DNA from: an uncultured Bacilli bacterium
GTDB lineage: Bacteria > Bacillota_I > Bacilli_A > RF39 > UBA660
DNA length: 10,435 nt
Assembly: GCA_947630885.1 (NCBI GenBank)
Contig: CANRJI010000030.1
Location: 1 to 10,435 of the forward strand
Direction: 5' to 3'
Below are positions 1-6,497 of this stretch, piece after piece. Both the position numbers and the translations under genes were made by a program. The notes under the pieces are model-generated. The model searched no databases, was not told where the DNA came from, and saw only the letters and a program-made list of their open reading frames with translations. How positions within the stretch are numbered: the first letter of the stretch is position 1; the number at the start of each line of letters is the position of its first letter.

Positions 1-1
1 T

Positions 2-100
2 AAAATTATCATTAAAGATGAAGAAAATAGAGATTGGTTTGAAAAAGTTTTAGACCATTTTGGAATAAAGGGAACTACCTTACTCCCTAGTGAATTATAA
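2..100 (+). CDS. 3' end of an upstream gene (possible FRG-domain protein)
   Basis: An open frame enters from the left edge and ends at TAA 98-100, giving the last 32 residues of a protein (…WFEKVLDHFGIKGTTLLPSEL in its final part). The ending, an acidic helix followed by a 'hxGI..(T/S)LxP' motif, resembles the C-terminus of FRG-domain proteins, which typically end near 'LGIxxxSLFPDLDG'. That comparison rests on memory of the family and a very short segment, so the function is weakly supported. Reading it as the tail of a real gene is more secure, because the frame is open and its composition is protein-like. No terminator follows immediately; the nearest hairpin is at 357. Confidence 0.5.
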   Translation, partial: KIIIKDEENRDWFEKVLDHFGIKGTTLLPSEL

Positions 101-424
101 AAATCATTGTAAAACTTATTCATTTATGTTGATCTTAAGTCAAAATAAGAAAACGACTAACTATGAGATTAAACATGAAATTAAGCAAAAATAATTACTG
201 CTGTTTTCTATGTTCGCTAACAATTATATTAATATATGAGTTTGTAAGTTTTTATAAATTAATAAATAAGGAAAAAATATAATAATTAACAAGGATACCT
301 TATTTGTACTTTAAATAAAAGTCAAATATATAATATTTAATTCATAAATATATTTTAAAATAGCCTGGTGATAAGTCAGGTTATTTTTATTTTACTAGAA
401 AAATGTCAAATTAATAAAAAGGTG
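101..424. other. Gene-poor, very AT-rich intergenic stretch
   Basis: No gene with a convincing ribosome binding site is visible. One short open frame (ATG 163 or 175 to TAA 280-282, 39 or 35 residues, with a hydrophobic middle and three Cys) has no SD and is not called. An 8-base inverted repeat (AAATAAGG 264-271 with CCTTATTT 298-305, 26-base loop) lies in the middle. A clear hairpin terminator at 357-393 follows. The region may hold a long 3' untranslated region of the upstream gene or a small RNA ending at that terminator; nothing in the sequence decides between these. Confidence 0.5.
357..393 (+). terminator. Rho-independent terminator upstream of the mraZ promoter
   Basis: An 11-bp stem (AAAATAGCCTG 357-367 with CAGGTTATTTT 377-387, one G-U pair) closes a 9-base loop and is followed by a T-rich run to 393. 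It isolates the mraZ operon from upstream transcription. It lies about 257 bases after the preceding stop codon, so either that gene has a long tail or an unannotated short transcript ends here. The A-rich left flank means it could also work on the other strand. Confidence 0.75.
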
Positions 425-453
425 TTTACAAACAATACCTTTTATAGTAGAAT
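425..453 (+). promoter_or_regulatory. Probable sigma-A-type promoter of the mraZ operon
   Basis: TTTACA (425-430) and TAGAAT (448-453) are separated by exactly 17 bases; each matches the consensus at 5 of 6 positions. A perfect TATAAT (453-458) overlaps but has no -35 at proper spacing. The predicted transcription start is near 460, directly before the first MraZ-type box. The -35 lies inside an inverted repeat (AAAAGGT 417-423 / ACCTTTT 437-443). Confidence 0.7.
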
Positions 454-462
454 ATAATTACA

Positions 463-491
463 GAGTGGCACAAAGTGGAAGAAAGTGGGGG
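463..491 (+). promoter_or_regulatory. MraZ-box operator: three GTGG direct repeats at 10-bp spacing
   Basis: GTGG occurs at 465, 475 and 485, each within an (A/G)AGTGGN context, so the three copies share one helical face. MraZ is known to bind tandem TGGG/GTGG-type repeats of 10-bp period upstream of mraZ in E. coli and Mollicutes. The boxes lie from about +4 to +30 relative to the predicted start, which suits autorepression by blocking RNA polymerase. The third box merges with the SD (GTGGGGG), so bound MraZ would sit next to the ribosome site in the DNA. The repeats are seen directly; the regulatory role is inferred. Confidence 0.75.
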
Positions 492-496
492 ATAAT

Positions 497-937
497 ATGT
501 TAATTGGTGAATTTCATCATAGCCTTGATGAAAAGGGAAGATTAATCATTCCTTCAAAATTTAGAGAAGATATTGGCGATAAATTCGTTGTAACGAGAGG
601 CTTAGACGGATGTTTATTTGTCTATGCTATGACAGAATGGAATCGTATTATTGCTAAATTAAAAACTCTTCCATTTACTAAAAAAGATGCACGAACTTTC
701 AATCGATTCTTTATGTCTGGTGCTACTGTTTGTGAATTTGATAAACAAGGTAGAATTAACTTACCATCTTCGCTTATTTCTTACGCTAATTTGCAAAAAG
801 AATGTACGATAATAGGGGTAAATGATCGCCTAGAAATATGGGCTACTGATAGATTTGATAGCCTAATCGAAGATAATCTTGAAGCCATTTCTGATATATC
901 AGAAAACTTGTTTGAAGGATTTGATATTGATGCATAA
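497..937 (+). CDS. mraZ: MraZ, transcriptional regulator of the division/cell-wall cluster
   Basis: This 146-residue protein matches the usual MraZ length. It has two AbrB-like (SpoVT-type) half-domains: the first begins MLIGEFHHSLDEKGRLIIPS with the D-x-x-G-R motif at residues 11-15, and the second carries DKQGR at 82-86. MraZ forms ring-shaped oligomers and binds DNA repeats before its own gene. The start is ATG 497, not the in-frame GTG at 485: the ATG gives the conserved M-(L/F)-(I/M)-G-E start, and the GTG lies inside the operator and SD. The SD is GTGGGGG (485-491). The gene heads the operon, and its stop overlaps the rsmH start by 8 bases. Confidence 0.95.
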   Translation: MLIGEFHHSLDEKGRLIIPSKFREDIGDKFVVTRGLDGCLFVYAMTEWNRIIAKLKTLPFTKKDARTFNRFFMSGATVCEFDKQGRINLPSSLISYANLQKECTIIGVNDRLEIWATDRFDSLIEDNLEAISDISENLFEGFDIDA

Positions 938-1850
938 AACAGTTTTGTTAAATGAAGCAATTGATAATCTAAATCTAAAAGAAGATGGTATTTATGTTGA
1001 TGCTACTTTGGGATTCGGGGGGCACAGTGGTTTAATCTTAAAGAGAGTAAAAAGGGGCTTCCTTTTCGCCTTTGATCAAGATCAGATGGCAATTGATTAC
1101 AGTAGTAAAAAGCTAGCGGAACTTGGAAATAATTTTGAAATAATTAAATCCAATTTTGCTAATCTAGAAGAAGAATTACAAAAAAGAGACATTACAAGAA
1201 TTGATGGTATCGTCTTTGATTTGGGAGTATCTTCTCCTCAACTAGATGTTGCGGGTCGTGGCTTTAGTTATCATCAGGATGCTCATCTCGATATGCGAAT
1301 GGATACGAGTAAATCCTTTTCGGCATATAATGTCGTCAATGAGTACTCAAGTGAAGAACTCGAACGTATTTTTAAAAATTATGGTGAAGAAAAATATGCT
1401 CGTCAAATTGCTAAAGCGATCATCAAAAAAAGAGAAGAAAAGAAAATTGAGACAACTTTAGAGTTAGTCGATATTATTAAAAGTAGTATTCCTCCTAAGG
1501 CATGTGCGGGTAGTCATCCTGCTAGAAAAGTATTTCAAGCTATCCGAATCGAAGTAAATAATGAACTTGAAGTATTAAAGATAGCTTTAGAATCAGCTAT
1601 AAAAATGTTAAAAGTCGGCGGAAGAATTTCTGTTATAACTTTTCATTCGCTTGAAGATCGAATCGTTAAAGAAATGTTTAAAAAATATTCTGAAGTAGAT
1701 AGTAATTTATCTAAATTACCATTTGTTCCCGAAGAATATAAACCAAAATATAAGATTGTGGCTAATATGACGCCAAGTAAAGAAGAAATAGAAGAAAATA
1801 ATCGAGCTAGATCATCTAGATTACGAGTAATAGAAAGAACAAAGGAATGA
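930..1850 (+). CDS. rsmH: RsmH, 16S rRNA m4C1402 methyltransferase
   Basis: This 306-residue enzyme (formerly MraW) transfers a methyl group from S-adenosylmethionine to N4 of C1402 in the decoding centre of 16S rRNA. Visible motifs are the start HKTVLLNEAID, the SAM-binding loop VDATLGFGGHS (from residue 23), the acidic FDQD, DGIVFDLGVSSPQLD, RGFSYH, LDMRMD, VFQAIRIEVNNEL and GGRISVITFHSLEDR, ending in the NNRARSSRLR tail typical of the family. The start at ATG 930 (MHKTVLL) is preferred over an upstream in-frame ATG at 879, which lies deep within mraZ and adds non-conserved residues. GAAGGA (914-919) is the likely SD. It overlaps mraZ by 8 bases and ftsL by 4, so translation is probably coupled. 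Confidence 0.96.
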   Translation: MHKTVLLNEAIDNLNLKEDGIYVDATLGFGGHSGLILKRVKRGFLFAFDQDQMAIDYSSKKLAELGNNFEIIKSNFANLEEELQKRDITRIDGIVFDLGVSSPQLDVAGRGFSYHQDAHLDMRMDTSKSFSAYNVVNEYSSEELERIFKNYGEEKYARQIAKAIIKKREEKKIETTLELVDIIKSSIPPKACAGSHPARKVFQAIRIEVNNELEVLKIALESAIKMLKVGGRISVITFHSLEDRIVKEMFKKYSEVDSNLSKLPFVPEEYKPKYKIVANMTPSKEEIEENNRARSSRLRVIERTKE

Positions 1851-2149
1851 TGAAAATGAAAAAGAATAAAAAGAAAACAAGTAAGTACACCAAACTAGAA
1901 AAATTTATCTATAAGAGCAGTTTTGTTGTAATGTTTATTTTAATTGTTGGAATTGTCTTTACGAGTGCTTCTGTTTCAAAGCTAAATATCGAACTTCAGG
2001 ATATGAATAAAAAAGTAGAAAAGCAAGAAGATACTAATCAGAGTTTAGCTATGAAAATAAATGAAATGGCTTCTCTTGAAAATATTCAGACAATTAGTAA
2101 AGACTTAGGTCTTGCCTATAATAATGAGAATATAAAAACTATAGAGTAA
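1847..2149 (+). CDS. ftsL: FtsL-like cell division membrane protein
   Basis: A 100-residue bitopic protein with a very basic cytoplasmic start (many Lys), one membrane segment at about residues 26-46, and an extracytoplasmic heptad-rich stretch (SKLNIELQDMNKKVEKQED) predicted to form the coiled coil that pairs with DivIC/FtsB. The ending, ENIQTISKDLGLAY, is typical of Bacillus-type FtsL. FtsL links early division proteins to the septal synthase FtsW/PBP2B. Sequence conservation in the family is low, so the call rests on size, topology and position between rsmH and ftsI. The start overlaps the rsmH stop (ATGA at 1847-1850). ATG 1850 or 1856 is equally possible, with AAAGGA at 1841-1846 as SD. 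Confidence 0.85.
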   Translation: MMKMKKNKKKTSKYTKLEKFIYKSSFVVMFILIVGIVFTSASVSKLNIELQDMNKKVEKQEDTNQSLAMKINEMASLENIQTISKDLGLAYNNENIKTIE

Positions 2150-2160
2150 GGTGATAGATA

Positions 2161-4323
2161 ATGAAAAAAGGTAATCAAAATAACGACAGATTTAGAGTCC
2201 GTAAATCAGTAATTATTGTTACCTTTTTTTTGTTTATTTTATTAATAGGAAGATTATGTTATCTTTGCCTCGTAAATTATAAAGTAGGCGATACGACAAT
2301 TGAAGCTTTCATTAAAGCCAGAAATACCAAAGAAGAAATCCTAATGCCTAAACGAGGTACTATTTATGATATAAATGGTAATCCTTTAGCTAGTGACGTT
2401 ATAAGTTATACCCTTCTAGCTTATCTATCAGAAGAGAGAGTTGATGCCAGTGGTAATAAAGATTACGTCGAAGATATTGATGATACTAGTAATAAACTTG
2501 CTTCTGTTTTAGGAGTCGATGCTAGTGCTATAAAAGACGTCTTAGTTCGAGGAAAAGAGAATGATAAATATCAAGTTGAATTTGGTAATATCGGTAAAGG
2601 TATAACCGAAATTACCAAAGAGGAAATAGATAAATTAAATTTACAAGGTATCGATTTTTTACGAGATATTAAAAGATATTATCCCAATGGTGACTTTGCT
2701 TCTTATATGCTTGGTTATTCTGTCTTTAAAGATGATGAAGATGGAAATAAATGGCAAGTAGGAGAAATGAGAATTGAAGAATATTTTGATTCGCAGCTTA
2801 AAGGTAAAGCCGGATATCGTACCTATGAAAAAGATAAATATGGATATAAGATTGCTAATGGAAGAGAATACATTAAAGCTGCCGATGACGGAAACGATAT
2901 CTATTTAACGGTCGACGATAACATTCAATTATTTATTGAAAATGTCGTTAAAGAAGCATCGTCCGCATCGGAAGCCGAATGGGTCTTAATGGCTGTCATG
3001 GATGCTAAAACAGGAGCTATTCTCGGATACTCTTCTTCGCCATCTTTTGATCCTAATTTACGCGATATGACTTCTTATATCGATCCTATTGCTACTCTAA
3101 CTTATGAGCCAGGGTCAACCATGAAAATATTTAGCTATATGTGTGCGGTCGATTCTGGTAAATATAATGGAAGTGATACATATGAATCAGGAACGAAAAC
3201 TTATACATCAGAAACAGATGGTAGCACCGTTACAATTGCTGACTGGAACCGTCAAGGTTGGGGAAGAATACCTTACGATTTAGGCTTCGCTTTATCATCT
3301 AATATAGCAGTTGCTAATCTTGTCGAATCAGTTATTACGAAAGAAGAATTAAAAGCTTGTTACGAAAAGTACGGATTTGGTAAAAAAACTGGTTTTACCC
3401 TTGAAAGAGAAGAAACAGGTAATATCAATTATACTTATCAAATTGAAGCTGCCACTGCTGGTTACGGACAAGGAATTACGACGACGCCACTTCAGCATTT
3501 GCAGGCTTTAACTGCTCTTGCTAACGATGGTGAAATGTTAAAACCATATATCGTGAGCAAAATAGTAGATACCGATAGTGGGAAAACCGTCTACGAAGGT
3601 AAAAGAGAATCTCTTGGAAAAATTATCAAATCCGAAACCGTTACTAAGATGAAATCCCTTATGGCTAGCGTTATAAATGGTGATAGCACTAATTCTACTG
3701 GTTCATCGTATCATATGGATGGATATAGTTTAATCGGTAAAACCGGTACTGCTCAAATCTTTGATTACCAAACGGGTAAATATATGAGTGGCGCATCTGA
3801 TTATATATATTCATTTTCAGGAATGTTTCCTGAAGAAAATCCACAGATAATTATGTATGCTGCCGTAAAAAGACCTAAAGATACAACTAATTACCTTGTT
3901 CCAATGGTTAAGTCAGTTGAACAAAATATTACAAAGTATTTAAATATATCAAGTACTAGTAAAAATAAAGAAGAATATCAAGTTCCATCATTTAGTAATC
4001 AAGACGTAAATAGTATTAAGAATCTGCTAGAAGAAAAGAAAATACGTGTAGTTATTGTTGGCTCAGGAAACGAAATCATAAACCAGTATCCAAGTGTTGG
4101 GAATATTATCACCGAAGGTGATTTAGTTATTTTAAAAACGGATAATAGTGATAAAAAAATGTTAGATTTAAGTGGCTATTCATATAAAGAAGCCTCTAAT
4201 ATTTTAGAATTTATGGAAGTAGAATATGAATTAGAAGGAACAGGTTACGTCTATGAGCAGAATATTATGCCTAATGAAGAAATAAATGAAAAAATTCATC
4301 TCAAATTAAAAAATAAATATTAG
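2161..4323 (+). CDS. ftsI: PBP2B/FtsI-type septal peptidoglycan transpeptidase with two PASTA domains
   Basis: This 720-residue class B penicillin-binding protein cross-links septal peptidoglycan outside the membrane. A basic start and a membrane anchor (about 16-37) are followed by the dimerisation domain (RGTIYD at 65-70). The transpeptidase domain has STMK (catalytic Ser319, Lys322), SSN (379-381) and KTGTAQ (527-532). Two C-terminal PASTA repeats lie at about 606-662 and 667-720. Length and two PASTA domains match B. subtilis PbpB (716 residues) rather than the shorter, one-PASTA SpoVD. All catalytic residues are present. The SD AAGGTGA (2148-2154) overlaps the ftsL stop. As the only such gene here it is probably the vegetative division enzyme. 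Confidence 0.95.
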   Translation: MKKGNQNNDRFRVRKSVIIVTFFLFILLIGRLCYLCLVNYKVGDTTIEAFIKARNTKEEILMPKRGTIYDINGNPLASDVISYTLLAYLSEERVDASGNKDYVEDIDDTSNKLASVLGVDASAIKDVLVRGKENDKYQVEFGNIGKGITEITKEEIDKLNLQGIDFLRDIKRYYPNGDFASYMLGYSVFKDDEDGNKWQVGEMRIEEYFDSQLKGKAGYRTYEKDKYGYKIANGREYIKAADDGNDIYLTVDDNIQLFIENVVKEASSASEAEWVLMAVMDAKTGAILGYSSSPSFDPNLRDMTSYIDPIATLTYEPGSTMKIFSYMCAVDSGKYNGSDTYESGTKTYTSETDGSTVTIADWNRQGWGRIPYDLGFALSSNIAVANLVESVITKEELKACYEKYGFGKKTGFTLEREETGNINYTYQIEAATAGYGQGITTTPLQHLQALTALANDGEMLKPYIVSKIVDTDSGKTVYEGKRESLGKIIKSETVTKMKSLMASVINGDSTNSTGSSYHMDGYSLIGKTGTAQIFDYQTGKYMSGASDYIYSFSGMFPEENPQIIMYAAVKRPKDTTNYLVPMVKSVEQNITKYLNISSTSKNKEEYQVPSFSNQDVNSIKNLLEEKKIRVVIVGSGNEIINQYPSVGNIITEGDLVILKTDNSDKKMLDLSGYSYKEASNILEFMEVEYELEGTGYVYEQNIMPNEEINEKIHLKLKNKY

Positions 4324-4337
4324 AAGGGGTAAAAATT

Positions 4338-4442
4338 ATGGATGACGATACCAATGAAATATCTAAAATATTATATACTATATTGATAATTCTTATCTGC
4401 ATTATTTTAGGAATATATATAGGTAAAAGCCTACTAAATTAA
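4338..4442 (+). CDS. 34-residue single-span membrane microprotein
   Basis: An open frame from ATG 4338 to TAA 4440-4442 encodes an acidic start (MDDDTNEISK), one long Ile/Leu-rich membrane helix (about residues 11-28, with one Cys and a GIYIGK end) and a short tail (GKSLLN). A strong SD, AGAAGGGG (4322-4329), lies 8 bases before the ATG and overlaps the ftsI stop; the gap from ftsI is 14 bases. The operon terminator starts at its stop codon, so it is the last gene of the dcw operon. I recognise no family. The charge pattern (acidic N-terminus, Lys at the C-terminal end) suggests N-out, C-in topology by the positive-inside rule, which is only an inference. It may be a division-site accessory peptide. 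Confidence 0.7.
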   Translation: MDDDTNEISKILYTILIILICIILGIYIGKSLLN

Positions 4443-4465
4443 GGTGACATTAATGTCATCTTTTC
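4441..4465 (+). terminator. Terminator closing the dcw operon
   Basis: AAGGTGAC (4441-4448) pairs with GTCATCTT (4455-4462; one G-U pair) around an ATTAAT loop that can pair further. It is followed by TTC and a mixed tail. The T run is short (TTTT 4461-4464), so termination may be partial. The hairpin overlaps the stop of the microprotein gene. Confidence 0.6.
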
Positions 4466-4481
4466 ACCATCAAAAATTATC

Positions 4482-4510
4482 TTGCCAATTATCTCATATT
4501 ATGGTAATAT
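4482..4510 (+). promoter_or_regulatory. Extended -10 promoter of the sigma-factor gene
   Basis: TTGCCA (4482-4487), 17 bases, then TAATAT (4505-4510), preceded by TGG (4502-4504), an extended -10 TGn element. Predicted start is near 4517. An imperfect inverted repeat (12 of 14 matching, 4501-4514 and 4523-4536, core ATGGTAA / TTACCAT) brackets this start and could be an operator or a leader hairpin. Confidence 0.65.
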
Positions 4511-4555
4511 AAATGAAGTAAGAATTATTTTACCATTTTGTAGGGGGGAAAAGAT

Positions 4556-6457
4556 ATGAGTTATAATCCAAAAGTAATTGCTAGTAAAGAACCATTTGAG
4601 TTATTGCCAGTATTTAGTTCTGATAGTCTTACTTTATATCAAAGAGAATATAAGGATATCATTAGTGCTGAAAAGTGGAGGCGCCTTGCAGTAGAGGCCA
4701 TTCAAACTGTTAAGACTTGTCTTGCTCAAGGGAACAGTTTTGATATTACTACTCTTTTTATCAAAACTTTGCGACTCAAAGCAAATAACTTTTTAAAAAA
4801 TATGCTTTCGAATGAAGACAAGTTTGCTATCGTTTGCCGCTATATTGATACTAATTTGAGTAAGCTTGAGACAAGTGTAGAAAAATTAAAAGTTTATCAA
4901 GCAATGAAATATTTAAGGGAAATAGTAAAGCTATTTAATAAATTAGATTATCATCCTAATCCTGACGAGTATTTTGAATTTGTTAATAATAAATATGTAA
5001 ATGCTATTATAAAGCAAATAGTTTGTGATAATTTAAATTCAACAAAAAACGGAACATTTATTAAGTCTATGGATAATGACCTACTAGCGACTTTTTTTGA
5101 AGTATATTGTAGCATGAATAATATTGAAATGTGGGCGCCACCAAATGATGGTTTAGTGGAAAATAATTGTAATACAAATGATACTGATGCTTTTAATCTT
5201 TATATGCATGATATTAAAAAGACAGTTCTTACGGAAAAAGAAGAGCGTGATTTAGCTATCCGCTACCAAAATGGTGATATGGAAGCACGGCAGATACTAA
5301 TTGAGCACAACTTACGTTTAGTTGTAAGCTTTGCTAAAAGATATGTTGGGTGCGGTATTCCCTTTTTAGATTTAATTGAAGAAGGAAATATTGGACTTAT
5401 TAATGGCATTGATAAATACGATGTCTCTCGTGGAGTAAGAGTTAATACTTACGTTTTTTGGTGGATAACGCAGGCAATTAGAAGATGCATCGCTAATGAT
5501 AGTAGAACAATTAGAGTGCCAGTATATATTCACGGAAAACTTCTTCGAATAAATGCCATTGAAGAGGAACTAAAAAGAGAGGTAGACCGTGATCCAACGC
5601 CATCTGAATTAATTGAAAGTATTCAGGAAAAACTTCATGTTTCATTAGAACAAGCGACGCAATTATATAAATTAAAGCATGTAACGCCAGCAAGTTTAAA
5701 TGCTATTGTCAGTAATGAAATGTATGACAATGATAAAGAATTAGAAGCATTCATTCCAAGTACCGATGTAAGTATTGAAGATGATTATATTGATAAGACT
5801 TTTCCACAAGAAGTTAGAAATTTAATCAATAAAGTCAATTTAACCGATAAGGAAATGTATGTAATTACTAAACGTTTTGGTTTAGACAATAATCCTCCTT
5901 TAACATTAGAAGAACTTGGTAAAGAACTAAATTGTACAAGAGAAAGAATACGTCAAATTCAAGCCAAGGCTATCAACAAAATGAGAGATAACCACGTCAC
6001 AGATAGTTTCGCGGTCTACATGGATTATCCTGATGAGTGTAGTAAAAGATTATCTAATTATCGACGCATTCTTCAAGCAAATGGTTGGCATAAAGCTTAC
6101 TATAGTTTAAATGCAGAATGCTGTGAACGAACTGTTGACAAAGAAAACCGTCGCCGAAACATCGTTGAACAAACAATTTATGAATATTATAATCGGCAGG
6201 GTCATTCAACTGAGGAAGTTGATGAGATGCTTTCTAGACTAACTGCTGAAGAAATACGTATCATAAAATTGAAGTGGGGCAATGATTTTACAAAGCCTTG
6301 CCCTAAAAGACCAACATGGACTGCTGAAGAAAGTTACTTATATTGGAATAGTATAATACCAAGAATGAAAAGGCTTCTTCAAAATCCTGATAGTAAATGT
6401 AAAAAAAGAAAATTATTAAAAACATCCGAAAATGGTAAAAAAGAAAGTACTGAATAA
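4556..6457 (+). CDS. RpoD-like sigma-70 factor with novel N- and C-terminal extensions
   Basis: A 633-residue sigma factor directing RNA polymerase to promoters. Residues 1-210 are unlike region 1.1 and unrecognised. Region 1.2 begins at about 211 (DAFNLYMHDI). Region 2 covers about 242-320 (EHNLRLVVSFAKRY, DLIEEGNIGL, VNTYVFWWITQAIRR with W302/W303), region 3 about 321-400 and region 4 about 420-480, with an intact helix-turn-helix TRERIRQI at 461-468 for -35 contact. The -10-reading helix departs from RpoD: TYATWWIRQAITR becomes TYVFWWITQAIRR, with Arg309 at the position of E. coli T440. About 150 residues follow region 4, including LTAEEIRIIKLKWGND and IIPRMKRLL, resembling a degenerate region 4. 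It is unlikely to be the housekeeping factor. The SD is AGGGGGG (4542-4548). Confidence 0.88.
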   Translation: MSYNPKVIASKEPFELLPVFSSDSLTLYQREYKDIISAEKWRRLAVEAIQTVKTCLAQGNSFDITTLFIKTLRLKANNFLKNMLSNEDKFAIVCRYIDTNLSKLETSVEKLKVYQAMKYLREIVKLFNKLDYHPNPDEYFEFVNNKYVNAIIKQIVCDNLNSTKNGTFIKSMDNDLLATFFEVYCSMNNIEMWAPPNDGLVENNCNTNDTDAFNLYMHDIKKTVLTEKEERDLAIRYQNGDMEARQILIEHNLRLVVSFAKRYVGCGIPFLDLIEEGNIGLINGIDKYDVSRGVRVNTYVFWWITQAIRRCIANDSRTIRVPVYIHGKLLRINAIEEELKREVDRDPTPSELIESIQEKLHVSLEQATQLYKLKHVTPASLNAIVSNEMYDNDKELEAFIPSTDVSIEDDYIDKTFPQEVRNLINKVNLTDKEMYVITKRFGLDNNPPLTLEELGKELNCTRERIRQIQAKAINKMRDNHVTDSFAVYMDYPDECSKRLSNYRRILQANGWHKAYYSLNAECCERTVDKENRRRNIVEQTIYEYYNRQGHSTEEVDEMLSRLTAEEIRIIKLKWGNDFTKPCPKRPTWTAEESYLYWNSIIPRMKRLLQNPDSKCKKRKLLKTSENGKKESTE

Positions 6458-6482
6458 AAAACTAATATTCAGTACTTTTTAA
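6444..6482. terminator. Bidirectional terminator between convergent genes
   Basis: A perfect 12-bp stem (AAAGTACTGAAT 6444-6455 with ATTCAGTACTTT 6467-6478) encloses an 11-base loop. It has T's on the right for the sigma-factor gene and an A-rich left flank, which is a T run on the minus strand for the gene at 6498-7157. Its left arm includes the last codons and first stop base of the sigma gene. Confidence 0.88.
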
Positions 6483-6497
6483 TATATCTTTTTAAAA

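Noticed and set aside
163..282. 39-residue frame with a hydrophobic middle (MRLNMKLSKNN…)
   Set aside because: No SD precedes either ATG and the composition fits random AT-rich DNA; noted only as a weak possibility.
485..496. GTG at 485 as the mraZ start
   Set aside because: It lies inside the third MraZ box and the SD; ATG 497 gives the conserved MraZ N-terminus.
879..929. ATG at 879 as the rsmH start
   Set aside because: It would add 17 non-conserved residues encoded inside mraZ; ATG 930 gives the family start MHKTVLL with an SD.
1246..1461. 71-codon + strand frame inside rsmH
   Set aside because: It is an out-of-frame shadow of strongly conserved rsmH with no SD.
5511..5693. 60-codon minus-strand frame inside the sigma gene
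   Set aside because: It is antisense to conserved region 3, with no SD or promoter.
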